Of a DNA stretch of 64,000 nucleotides, positions 46,525-54,391 are shown in pieces (the first letter of the stretch is position 1; each line of letters opens with the position of its first letter). The position numbers were made by a program, and so were the translations under genes. This stretch comes from an uncultured Lachnobacterium sp. (GTDB lineage Bacteria; Bacillota; Clostridia; Lachnospirales; Lachnospiraceae). The notes under the pieces are model-generated. The model was not told the DNA's origin, did no database searches, and was given only the letters and a program-made list of their open reading frames with translations. The stretch covers positions 1 through 64,000 of the forward strand of contig UQRC01000012.1 of assembly GCA_900543445.1 (NCBI GenBank), in the 5' to 3' direction.

Positions 46525-47397
46525 TTAAGAGAGAGCGGCTGCAGCATCGTCTGCATCGTTTCTTTCTCTTTTGATGCGTGTTCCGCTCACAAAAAGGAAA
46601 AAGCCTAATGTCAGCGAAACGATCGTTACGACGAGCATGATTACACTGAGAAGTACGGTGCTTTCCATACCGGCAAGTGCGTTTGAAATGACCGTTCCCC
46701 AGAAGTTGAAGAGAAAATGAAGGAAGATCGAATAGTAGATACTTCCGCCTTTTTCACAGACATATCCGAGCACAAGGCCGAGCGCAAAAGCGTAGATTCC
46801 CTGAATCCAGTTCATATGGAACAGACCGAACAGGAATGCCTGCATCACGTTTGCAAGCCAGAATGGTACGGCTTTGCGCGCAAGATGCATCGTTGTGCCG
46901 CGGAAGATGAGTTCCTCGCAGACCGGGGCAAGCAGTACGGAATAAAGCAGCATCGGAAGTGTGATCGAGGAATCGAGTCCGGCTGTCTTCAAAAGCTCCT
47001 CATACTGGTCGAGCCATTGCGGGAAAGCCATCGATACGACGCCAATCAGATAGCTGCTGAAGAACTGCATACCCGGAACAAGCAGAACGACACCGGTGAG
47101 CTGCCGGATGCTGAAGGTACGCTTGACATTCGGCAGATATACACCGCCGAGCGAATGGTAATACCACATGCCAAAGACTGCGATACAGATGATCGCGTAT
47201 ATGATCATGATGATCGTGCTGAAATCTGCGTTCAACATCAGATCGTAGAGTGTCTCAATCGGGGAGGATTCTTTTGGGTTACGGATCATAAATGCCATAA
47301 CCGTGCATCCCATGAGAAACAGAGAGGCTGCAAATTGTATGATCACTGCCAGAATGAGCGGTAAGAAGGCAGAGAAAAAATAACCGACTTTTTTCAT
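46525..47397 (-). CDS. CPBP family intramembrane metalloprotease
   Basis: A 290-residue polytopic membrane protein of the CAAX protease/bacteriocin-processing group. Motif 1 is CEELIFRG (EExxxR type), motif 2 FGLFHMNWIQG with its His, and motif 3 HFLFNFWG. Family members cleave within membranes, and some protect against or mature bacteriocins; the substrate here is unknown. Its upstream region carries one copy of the 62-bp two-hairpin repeat. Confidence 0.85.
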   Translation of the reverse strand: MKKVGYFFSAFLPLILAVIIQFAASLFLMGCTVMAFMIRNPKESSPIETLYDLMLNADFSTIIMIIYAIICIAVFGMWYYHSLGGVYLPNVKRTFSIRQLTGVVLLVPGMQFFSSYLIGVVSMAFPQWLDQYEELLKTAGLDSSITLPMLLYSVLLAPVCEELIFRGTTMHLARKAVPFWLANVMQAFLFGLFHMNWIQGIYAFALGLVLGYVCEKGGSIYYSIFLHFLFNFWGTVISNALAGMESTVLLSVIMLVVTIVSLTLGFFLFVSGTRIKRERNDADDAAAALS

Positions 47398-47430
47398 GAT
47401 AAATTCTCCAATTTCAGAATATTTAATTTA

Positions 47431-47492
47431 TTATATTATGTCACCATGCGCAAGCATGATGACCTACGCCAGCATCAGCTGGCTTCATTATA
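47431..47492 (-). repeat. 62-bp two-hairpin repeat, copy A
   Basis: Matches the reverse complement of 48743-48804 at 59 of 62 positions. It contains two dyads: CATGC-GCAA-GCATG and GCCAGC-ATCA-GCTGGC. Two of the three differences between copies fall in the CATGC/GCATG loop, so both hairpins are preserved. It lies just upstream of the CAAX protease gene. Confidence 0.85.
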
Positions 47493-47533
47493 TCATAAGG
47501 TAGATTTATTGCAAATTTAAATCCAAGAAGATA

Positions 47534-47562
47534 TTTACTTTAAAACTTTAATATGTTAAAAT
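47534..47562 (+). promoter_or_regulatory. Promoter of TrpR-like gene
   Basis: TTTACT (47534-47539), a 17-bp spacer and TAAAAT (47557-47562). Confidence 0.5.
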
Positions 47563-47607
47563 TACGTAGTAATAAAAATTACATAAAACAATGAAAGAGG
47601 GAGAGCA

Positions 47608-47913
47608 ATGAGCAAGAAACTTAGAACAGAAGCTGTTGATCACTTGTTTGATGCCATATTATGTTTAAAAGATAGAGAGGAATGCTACACATTCTTCGAA
47701 GATGTATGTACTGTGAATGAATTATTGTCGTTGTCGCAGCGATTCGAGGTGGCTAAGATGCTTCGCGACCAGAGAACGTATCTGGATATCGCGGAGAAGA
47801 CAGGTGCTTCTACTGCAACGATCAGTCGTGTCAATCGATCCTTAAATTATGGAAATGATGGATATGATATGGTATTTAACCGTCTGGAGGAAGAGGAGTC
47901 TTCCGGAAATTAG
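47608..47913 (+). CDS. YerC/YecD-type TrpR-related regulator
   Basis: A 101-residue protein of the YerC/YecD family, related to the Trp repressor fold. The helix-turn-helix covers YLDIAEKTGASTATISRVNRSL. These are found as single genes in Firmicutes, often near pcrA as here, with a poorly defined regulatory role. GAGGGAGAG precedes the ATG. Confidence 0.9.
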   Translation: MSKKLRTEAVDHLFDAILCLKDREECYTFFEDVCTVNELLSLSQRFEVAKMLRDQRTYLDIAEKTGASTATISRVNRSLNYGNDGYDMVFNRLEEEESSGN

Positions 47914-47928
47914 ATCGAATGAAGAAAG

Positions 47929-47965
47929 AAAAGGATTTTCCGTTGTTGCGGAAAATCCTTTTTTA
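47929..47965. terminator. Bidirectional terminator
   Basis: A 14-bp stem (AAAAGGATTTTCCG with CGGAAAATCCTTTT), six-base loop and T-run, between the TrpR-like and DUF1836 genes. Confidence 0.9.
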
Positions 47966-47967
47966 CT

Positions 47968-48627
47968 TTACTTTTCACTTGTCTTATCAGTATCCTTCTT
48001 GCTGGATTTACCGGTTTCTTTTTTGCTCGAATGAGCGTTCTCGTGTGGCAGCTGGTCGATCACACTCTCGATGATCATTTTCTTGATATACACATCGTAG
48101 CTTAACAGGCAGATGAAACTGAAATTCTGTAAGAATTGCTGATCCTCTTCAGGAAAATCTGCGAATGTCTGTTGCGCGATCGCATATTTCTTACTCAGAT
48201 CCTTTAATAATTTACCGGATTCTTCCGTTTCCAGATCAAATACTTCATTATAGATATCTTCCATATTGAAGCCCTCTTTGTTGCCGAAATAATGATCGGT
48301 CAGAGGATTTAAGAGTGCCTGAATATCGCTGATACTTAAGATGTTCTTAAAATAATAGATAAAAAGCAGCGTCAGCACATGCTCCTTGGAATACTTCTTC
48401 TTCTCCGGTGCCGGAAGAAGATTGTTCTTCGCATAATTGTTGATCATTGTCTTGGTCAGAATCTTATCATCATCGTGGCGCTTGCAGGCTTCTAACTGCT
48501 CGTCCATAAAGGTTGTGACCTGATCCATATATAAACCGATATTCGGAATGTCTTCTGTTTTAATATAGTCGATTGTCTTCAATTTTTTCTGTAATGCTTT
48601 AAGGAATTCTTTTACATCGTTTTCCAT
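47968..48627 (-). CDS. DUF1836 protein
   Basis: A 219-residue protein matching DUF1836, a Firmicutes family of unknown role with a helical, HTH-like N-terminal part (IPNIGLYMDQVTTFMDEQL; later ILSISDIQALLNPLTDHYFG). The C terminus is Lys/Ser-rich. The ATG at 48627 is chosen because GTGAGGTGAG stands before it, rather than an upstream start at 48648. It is convergent with the TrpR-like gene. Confidence 0.8.
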   Translation of the reverse strand: MENDVKEFLKALQKKLKTIDYIKTEDIPNIGLYMDQVTTFMDEQLEACKRHDDDKILTKTMINNYAKNNLLPAPEKKKYSKEHVLTLLFIYYFKNILSISDIQALLNPLTDHYFGNKEGFNMEDIYNEVFDLETEESGKLLKDLSKKYAIAQQTFADFPEEDQQFLQNFSFICLLSYDVYIKKMIIESVIDQLPHENAHSSKKETGKSSKKDTDKTSEK

Positions 48628-48742
48628 CAAACTCACCTCACATGACATTATATAGTATTAAAAACTAGATGACAAGGTATTTTTAAATGAAATTTTTTAG
48701 ATAAAAAACAGAATGTATGTTCTCTATCGGGTGACGTTATGG

Positions 48743-48804
48743 TATAATGAAGCCAGCTGATGCTGGCGTAGGTCATCATGCTAACGCATGGTGACATGAT
48801 ATAA
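48743..48804 (+). repeat. 62-bp two-hairpin repeat, copy B
   Basis: Second copy of the element at 47431-47492, in opposite orientation, with the same two dyads (GCCAGC-TGAT-GCTGGC and CATGC-TAAC-GCATG). It lies 30 bases before pcrA. Its first bases, TATAAT, could serve as the pcrA -10 box. Together the two copies bracket 1.25 kb holding the TrpR-like and DUF1836 genes. Confidence 0.85.
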
Positions 48805-48834
48805 TCAATTCAAAATTAAAGAATGGAGCAACCG

Positions 48835-51204
48835 ATGAATTTACTGGATTCACTGAACGAGCAGCAGAGAGAAGCTGTACAGACAACAGAAGGACCGTTA
48901 CTGATCCTCGCGGGAGCAGGTTCCGGAAAGACGCGTGTATTGACGCACAGAACTGCCTATCTCATCGATGAGATGGGCGTTAATCCATATAATATTATGG
49001 CAATTACATTTACCAATAAGGCAGCAGGTGAGATGCGCGAGCGAATCGATGCGATGGTGGGATACGGATCGGAGAGCATCTGGGTGTCCACATTCCACTC
49101 GACCTGCGTGCGTATCTTAAGAAGATATATTGATCGACTGGGATACAGTACGAATTTTACCATCTATGACGCGGACGACCAGAAGACTTTGATGAAGGAC
49201 ATCTGCAAGCGTCTGGAGATTGATACAAAATTATACAAAGAGAGAATGTTTCTCTCCGTGATCTCTTCGGCGAAGGATGAACTGGTCGATCCGATCGAGT
49301 TCGAGACACGCGCAGCAGGAGACTACACGAAGCGGCGTCAGGCACAGGTGTACAGAGAGTACCAGCAGGCACTCAGGCAGAATAACGCTTTGGACTTTGA
49401 TGATCTCATTATGAAGACGGTGGAATTGTTTAAGTTGGACGGAGAGGTGTTAAATGCATACCAGGAGCGCTTCCGCTATATCATGGTTGACGAGTATCAG
49501 GATACCAATACGGCGCAGTTTGAACTAATCCGTCTGCTCGCACTAAAATATAAGAATCTGTGTGTGGTCGGTGATGATGATCAGTCCATCTACAAATTCC
49601 GCGGTGCGAATATCTACAATATTCTGAATTTCGAGAAGCATTTTGAGGATGCGAAGGTGATCAAGCTGGAGCAGAACTATCGAAGCACACAGAATATTCT
49701 TGACGCTGCCAACAGTGTGATCGCCAACAATGTCGGTCGTAAGACGAAGAGTTTGTGGACGGACAACGGACAGGGAGATAAGATTACGTTCGAGCAGCTG
49801 GATACGGCGAATGAGGAAGCTGATTATGTGGCCCGCGATATTGCCAGACACGTGCGCAAAGGCGAGTATCAGTATAAGGATTGTGCGGTATTATATAGGA
49901 CGAATGCGCAGTCCCGTCTGTTCGAGGAACGTTTTATCGCAGCGAATATTCCGTACAAGATCGTAGGTGGCGTGAACTTCTATTCGAGAAAGGAAGTTAA
50001 GGATATTCTCTCTTATTTAAAGACCATCGATAACGGCCATGATGACCTCGCAGTGCGACGCATTATCAATGTGCCGAAGCGTGGAATCGGTGCGACCACG
50101 ATCAACCGTGTGAGCAATTATGCCGCGGAAAACGATATGGACTTTTATACTGCATTGACGAAAGCATCGGAGATCCCGGGCATCGGTAAGGCGGCGACGA
50201 AGGTGGAACCGTTCGTACTGTTTATCCAATCGATGCGGGCAAAGGCAGAAATCGAATCGGTATCAGAATTGCTGCGCGATATTATTGAGACAACAGGGTA
50301 TGTGCATGAGCTGGAAGCAGAAGGTACCGATGAGGCAGAAGCGCGTATCGAGAATATCGATGAATTGATCAGCAAGGCGTGTGATTACGAGGATGGGGAG
50401 GAACATCCGACGCTCAGCGGATTTTTAGAGGAAGTGGCGCTCGTTGCGGATATTGACAGCCTTGATGAGGACAGTGATTATGTCGTACTGATGACGCTTC
50501 ACAGTGCGAAGGGATTAGAGTTTCCGAATGTATATCTTGCAGGTATGGAAGATGGTCTGTTCCCAAGTTATATGTCGATCACGAGCGATAATGCATCGGC
50601 GGAGATCGAGGAGGAGCGAAGGCTGGCTTATGTCGGAATCACCCGTGCCAAGAAGAATCTGACCATCACTTCGGCGCGCGTGCGTATGGTGCGCGGACAG
50701 ACACAGTATGGAGCAGTATCGCGTTTTGTCAAGGAGATTCCACCGGAACTGCTGGCAGGAGAAATTTATGAGCCGCGTTCTTACGAGGAACCGGTGCAGG
50801 AGAGCTCATTCCAGAAGGCGCGTAGAGCGTTCCGTTCGGTTCCGGATTACGGAAATACCGCAAGCCAAAGTGATGGATATCGAAATAATGCCAATGGCAG
50901 CAGTGGGAAATATAGCAGTTATGGAAATGAAGTGGGCGAAGGATATGGTTCTACTTTCGGCAGGCGAAAACCGGCGGCACCAGTCTATACGAAGCCTTCC
51001 AACCAGCGTGATTTCGGCTCGGTAGCAGACGGGGATAACTGGCTCACATACGGAGTCGGAGACCGGGTGCGCCATATTAAATTCGGTGACGGAGAGGTGA
51101 CTTCCATTGTCTCCGGAGGCCGGGATTATGAGGTGACGGTGGACTTTGACAAGGTCGGAACCAAGAAGATGTTTGCGACTTTTGCAAAATTAAAAAAGAT
51201 ATAG
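48835..51204 (+). CDS. pcrA: ATP-dependent DNA helicase PcrA
   Basis: A 789-residue superfamily 1A 3'-5' helicase acting in repair and plasmid replication. Motifs include Walker A AGAGSGKTR, DEYQDTN, GDDDQSIYKFRGA, QNYRST and VGITRAKKNL. The C-terminal 65 residues form the PcrA-type SH3-like RNA-polymerase-interaction domain (GDRVRHIKFGDGEV). The ATG at 48835 is chosen because GGAG sits seven bases upstream, while the ATG at 48823 has no ribosome site. Confidence 0.95.
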   Translation: MNLLDSLNEQQREAVQTTEGPLLILAGAGSGKTRVLTHRTAYLIDEMGVNPYNIMAITFTNKAAGEMRERIDAMVGYGSESIWVSTFHSTCVRILRRYIDRLGYSTNFTIYDADDQKTLMKDICKRLEIDTKLYKERMFLSVISSAKDELVDPIEFETRAAGDYTKRRQAQVYREYQQALRQNNALDFDDLIMKTVELFKLDGEVLNAYQERFRYIMVDEYQDTNTAQFELIRLLALKYKNLCVVGDDDQSIYKFRGANIYNILNFEKHFEDAKVIKLEQNYRSTQNILDAANSVIANNVGRKTKSLWTDNGQGDKITFEQLDTANEEADYVARDIARHVRKGEYQYKDCAVLYRTNAQSRLFEERFIAANIPYKIVGGVNFYSRKEVKDILSYLKTIDNGHDDLAVRRIINVPKRGIGATTINRVSNYAAENDMDFYTALTKASEIPGIGKAATKVEPFVLFIQSMRAKAEIESVSELLRDIIETTGYVHELEAEGTDEAEARIENIDELISKACDYEDGEEHPTLSGFLEEVALVADIDSLDEDSDYVVLMTLHSAKGLEFPNVYLAGMEDGLFPSYMSITSDNASAEIEEERRLAYVGITRAKKNLTITSARVRMVRGQTQYGAVSRFVKEIPPELLAGEIYEPRSYEEPVQESSFQKARRAFRSVPDYGNTASQSDGYRNNANGSSGKYSSYGNEVGEGYGSTFGRRKPAAPVYTKPSNQRDFGSVADGDNWLTYGVGDRVRHIKFGDGEVTSIVSGGRDYEVTVDFDKVGTKKMFATFAKLKKI

Positions 51205-51287
51205 ATTTCAATAATTTTTCGTAGGAAAATGGGAAAACATATGTTATAATAAAGAAAATCAAAACTTAAGAAGGAGAGGTGCCTACT

Positions 51288-51593
51288 ATGAGTAAGATGG
51301 AAGATCTTTTATCGTCCGTTAAGGAAGGTGATGTATTGAACGCTGTAAAGCTTAATAATTTACTTAAGAAGGAAGAAGAGGAGAAGAAGCCTTCGAAGTT
51401 CGTGATTGCATTTGCAATTATCGGAATCGTTGTTGCAGCAGCTGCAGCAATCTATGGAATCTATCGTTTCTTTACACCGGATTATCTTGATGATTTTGAG
51501 GATGATTTCGATGACGATTTTGATGATGATTTCTTTGAAGATGAGGATGATGAGCCGGCTGCAAAGAAGGAAGAGACTCCTAACGAAGAGTAA
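51288..51593 (+). CDS. Single-pass membrane protein with Asp-rich tail
   Basis: A 101-residue protein: a charged N-terminal helix (MSKMEDLLSSVKEGDVLNAV), one membrane helix (about 39-62) and a very acidic tail with repeated DDF units (FEDDFDDDFDDDFFEDEDD). The function is unknown; the tail could bind cations or basic proteins. AGGAGAGG lies eight bases before the ATG at 51288. A TATAAT at about 51243 suggests its own promoter. Confidence 0.7.
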   Translation: MSKMEDLLSSVKEGDVLNAVKLNNLLKKEEEEKKPSKFVIAFAIIGIVVAAAAAIYGIYRFFTPDYLDDFEDDFDDDFDDDFFEDEDDEPAAKKEETPNEE

Positions 51594-51614
51594 TCAATAG
51601 AATGAACAAAGTGT

Positions 51615-51646
51615 AAGGGGACTGCGTAAGGTAGTCCCCTTATTTT
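51615..51646 (+). terminator. Terminator
   Basis: AAGGGGACT pairs with AGTCCCCTT around a nine-base loop, followed by ATTTT. Confidence 0.85.
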
Positions 51647-51659
51647 ACGCGAGCAATGA

Positions 51660-52005
51660 GTCAATTTTAAGAAATACGGCTCCGACAGATCTTCTTTTCC
51701 GGCCAACTGCCTCCTAAGTGGACACTAGTTATCCAAAACCAAGAATTTGCAGAAAACCTCCGCTGGACTCTTATGATGATTTGCTGTCCGCTCAAGCTTA
51801 GACAGTGGAACTCCAGATGTTCGCCTGACACAGTGCGTGTCCGTCGGACATCCGGAGCACCACAGTCGAAGCAATGCTCGGACACAAAATTTGAGTCCAG
51901 CAGACGTTTTCGCAAATGCATTGATTTTGTCTAAAATCGTGATCCACTCAGGAGGCAGTCGACCGGAAAGAAGATCCGCCGGAGCCGATATTACAAAAAA
52001 TTGAC
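51660..52005. repeat. 346-bp quasi-palindromic element
   Basis: The gene-free stretch before rlmD is one large imperfect inverted repeat centred near 51833. Ends read GTCAATTTT (51660) and AAAATTGAC (52005). Working inward, matching blocks are CGGCTCCG, GATCTTCTT, ACTGCCTCCT, GCTGGACTC and, at the centre, GACAC-loop-GTGTC (51827-51841). The arms have diverged by substitutions and small indels but remain alignable along the full length. It could be a MITE-like element or encode a long structured RNA. No convincing gene is inside. Confidence 0.7.
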
Positions 52006-52044
52006 GTCAAGTAATAAGAGAAGAAATAAGGAGATATAAGAAGC

Positions 52045-53814
52045 ATGAAAAAAGGACAGATTGCAGAAGGAATTGTAAGAAATGTGGAATTCCCGAATAA
52101 GGGAATGGTGTATACCGCGGAAGGGGATCGCGTAATCGTGAAGAATACGATTCCCGGACAGAAGGTTTCTTTTGCGGTCAATAAAGTCCGCAAGGGAAAG
52201 GCAGAGGGCCGTCTTCTTGAAATCTTGGAGAAATCTCCGCTTGAAACCGACAGTCCATGTCCGCATTTTGGGGAATGCGGAGGCTGCACATATCAGAGTC
52301 TTCCTTACGAAGAGCAGTTGAAGCTGAAGGAGAATCAGGTTCGAGGTCTGATGGAGGATGCAATCGGCGATGCATGTGAATATGAATTCCTTGGAATCAA
52401 GGGAAGCCCACGCGTGCAGCAGTACCGCAACAAGATGGAATTCTCCTTCGGGGATGCTTATAAAGATGGACCGCTTGCGCTTGGAATGCATAAGCGTGGA
52501 AGTTTCTACGATATTGTGACTGTGTCTGACTGTCAGATCGTGGATGATGATTTCCGCAAGATCCTTCTTGCAACGTTAGACTTTTTTACCAAGCAGGATG
52601 TCTCCTTCTATCACAGACTGCGCCATACCGGTTATCTGCGTCATCTTCTTGTGCGTAAAGCGGTAAAGACGGAGGAAATCCTGATCGATCTTGTTACAAC
52701 GACACAGGATTGGACGATGGACGAGGATGCGTTCCATGCACAGAAACGTTCGCTGGAAGCACAGCTTCTTGAACAGACTGGCAAATGTCCGTGTGCCGGA
52801 AGCGTGAATACGGACGAGGAGAGCCGGATGCTTGCTGCGTGGCAGGAATGCCTGCGTGCACTTCCGCTCACAGGTTCGATTCAGGGAATCTTACACACGA
52901 AGAATGACAGCGTGGCGGACGTGGTAAAGAACGAGGGAACGGACATCCTTTACGGACAGGATTTCTTCTATGAGGAACTGCTCGGACTGAAATTTAAGAT
53001 ATCGCCTTTTTCCTTCTTCCAGACGAATTCGCTCGGTGCGGAAGTACTTTATTCAACAGCCAGGGAATTTATTCTCGGAGACAATCCGGATCTGCTCGGG
53101 GATAAGATCGTCTATGATCTCTACAGTGGAACCGGCACGATCGCACAGATGCTGGCACCAATCAGCAAGAAAGTTGTAGGCGTGGAGATCGTTGAGGAAG
53201 CGGTCGAGGCTGCGAAGGTGAATGCAAAGCTGAACAATCTTGATAACTGCGAGTTCCTTGCAGGCGATGTGCTGAAGATGCTCGATGAGATCGAGGAGAG
53301 ACCGGACTATATTGTGCTGGATCCGCCGAGAGACGGTATCCACCCGAAGGCGTTAGAGAAGATCATCAACTATGGTGTGGAGAATATGATCTATATATCG
53401 TGTAAGCCGACGAGCCTCGCGAGAGATCTTGAAGTGTTCCTGGCTAGAGGATATCGTGTGGAGAAGATCTGCTGCGTGGACATGTTCCCAAGCACGTACC
53501 ATGTGGAGACAGTTGTCTTGCTTTCCAAGGGAATGGTCGACAGCAGGAAAGTGAAAGTTGATTTCTCTTTAGAGGATATGGATTTATCAGAGTTCAAGGG
53601 AAAAGCAACTTATGAGCAGATAAAAGCTTATGTGTTGGAACAGACTGGACTTAAGGTCTCTTCGCTGTATATTGCACAGATTAAGAAGAAATGCGGACTG
53701 GATGTGGGAGAGAATTTTAATTTACCTAAATCAGAGAATGCTAGACAGCCACAATGCACACCGGAGAAGGAAGAAGCGATTATGCAGGCGTTTAAGCATT
53801 TCGGAATTATATAA
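52045..53814 (+). CDS. rlmD: 23S rRNA (uracil-5-)-methyltransferase with extra C-terminal domain
   Basis: A 589-residue RNA m5U methyltransferase (RlmD/RumA type). An N-terminal TRAM domain (1-60) precedes the iron-sulfur cysteines CPHFGECGGC (Cys72, 78, 81) and the SAM motif DLYSGTGTIAQ. LDPPRDG and the catalytic-cysteine region YISCKPTSLARD come next. Beyond the normal end, about 75 extra residues (from DMDLSEFKG on) form a helical module containing YEQIKAYVLEQTGLKVSSLY and IAQIKKKCGLDVGENF, which I recall on other Lachnospiraceae proteins. AAGGAGAT precedes the ATG. Confidence 0.88.
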   Translation: MKKGQIAEGIVRNVEFPNKGMVYTAEGDRVIVKNTIPGQKVSFAVNKVRKGKAEGRLLEILEKSPLETDSPCPHFGECGGCTYQSLPYEEQLKLKENQVRGLMEDAIGDACEYEFLGIKGSPRVQQYRNKMEFSFGDAYKDGPLALGMHKRGSFYDIVTVSDCQIVDDDFRKILLATLDFFTKQDVSFYHRLRHTGYLRHLLVRKAVKTEEILIDLVTTTQDWTMDEDAFHAQKRSLEAQLLEQTGKCPCAGSVNTDEESRMLAAWQECLRALPLTGSIQGILHTKNDSVADVVKNEGTDILYGQDFFYEELLGLKFKISPFSFFQTNSLGAEVLYSTAREFILGDNPDLLGDKIVYDLYSGTGTIAQMLAPISKKVVGVEIVEEAVEAAKVNAKLNNLDNCEFLAGDVLKMLDEIEERPDYIVLDPPRDGIHPKALEKIINYGVENMIYISCKPTSLARDLEVFLARGYRVEKICCVDMFPSTYHVETVVLLSKGMVDSRKVKVDFSLEDMDLSEFKGKATYEQIKAYVLEQTGLKVSSLYIAQIKKKCGLDVGENFNLPKSENARQPQCTPEKEEAIMQAFKHFGII

Positions 53815-53859
53815 TTGTGGATAAGTTGCATCGTGAGTCTATTTTACTGCTAAGTAGCG

Positions 53860-53912
53860 AAAAAAGGACATTCCTGAACCGTAATTATTACGGGGCAAGG
53901 GATGTCTTTTTT
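53860..53912 (+). terminator. Terminator after rlmD
   Basis: An outer stem AAAAAAGGACATTCCT with AGGGATGTCTTTTTT encloses an inner stem CCGTAA-TTA-TTACGG. The T-run marks a strong stop before the island that follows. Confidence 0.8.
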
Positions 53913-54158
53913 GATTGTCTTGGAGTGTCCAAAGGACAAGGTAATGAAACTGAGAAACTAAGACTTATATGAATAATATCTATCTTATCTAATCAGACGA
54001 TATATTTATCAATAACATTGAATTTATTTAATACATATGGAAAAATATGCTAATTGCAGAGATGATTCTTGCATTTGTGAAGAAAATCGTTGAATAAATC
54101 TCGTTGAATGATATACTATAATATGGATCACGTTTTTGAAAATCGCGAGGTGATTATC
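53913..54158. other. AT-rich leader of the TcmP/mod/res island
   Basis: No gene is visible. The stretch is strongly AT-rich compared with rlmD, marking a composition change at the left boundary of the island. A promoter is present at its right end (TTGAAT 54090-54095, 16-bp spacer, TATACT 54112-54117). No integrase, direct repeat or tRNA was found at this border. Confidence 0.5.
54090..54117 (+). promoter_or_regulatory. Promoter of the TcmP/mod/res operon
   Basis: TTGAAT, a 16-bp spacer and TATACT. An ATG at 54108 lies inside the promoter, which supports the GTG at 54159 as the first real start codon. Confidence 0.55.
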
Positions 54159-54380
54159 GTGGAAGTTAGCTATAAAAAATTATGGAAAATATTGATTGAC
54201 AAAGACATGAAGAAGAAAGATTTACAAGCATCTGCTGGAATCAGTTGGGCTTCAGTAACCAAACTTTCTAAGGGAGAAAGGGTAAGTATGGAAGTACTAA
54301 TGAAAATATGCAAAACTTTGAATTGTGATATAGGAGATATAGTGGAACTAATTCCTACAGATGAAAATGAAATTGGCTGA
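54159..54380 (+). CDS. Small XRE/Cro-type HTH regulator
   Basis: A 73-residue helix-turn-helix protein (MKKKDLQASAGISWASVTKL as HTH; ending DIGDIVELIP) of the HTH_26 type. It is the first gene of the island and probably autoregulates it, as small Cro-like regulators do for restriction-modification genes. GTG at 54159 is chosen because GAGGTGAT lies six bases before it and an upstream in-frame ATG falls in the promoter. It ends 11 bases before the first tcmP gene. Confidence 0.8.
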   Translation: MEVSYKKLWKILIDKDMKKKDLQASAGISWASVTKLSKGERVSMEVLMKICKTLNCDIGDIVELIPTDENEIG

Positions 54381-54391
54381 GGAGTGATACG

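Noticed and set aside
51667..51921. Minus-strand 84-codon frame with HCFDCG and possible zinc-knuckle look inside the quasi-palindrome
   Set aside because: It has no ribosome site, starts within a repeat arm, and the second half is explained by the opposite arm of the inverted repeat; more likely an accidental frame or a relic.
54108..54158. Upstream ATG for the island's XRE gene
   Set aside because: It lies between the -35 and -10 boxes; GTG at 54159 has a good ribosome site.
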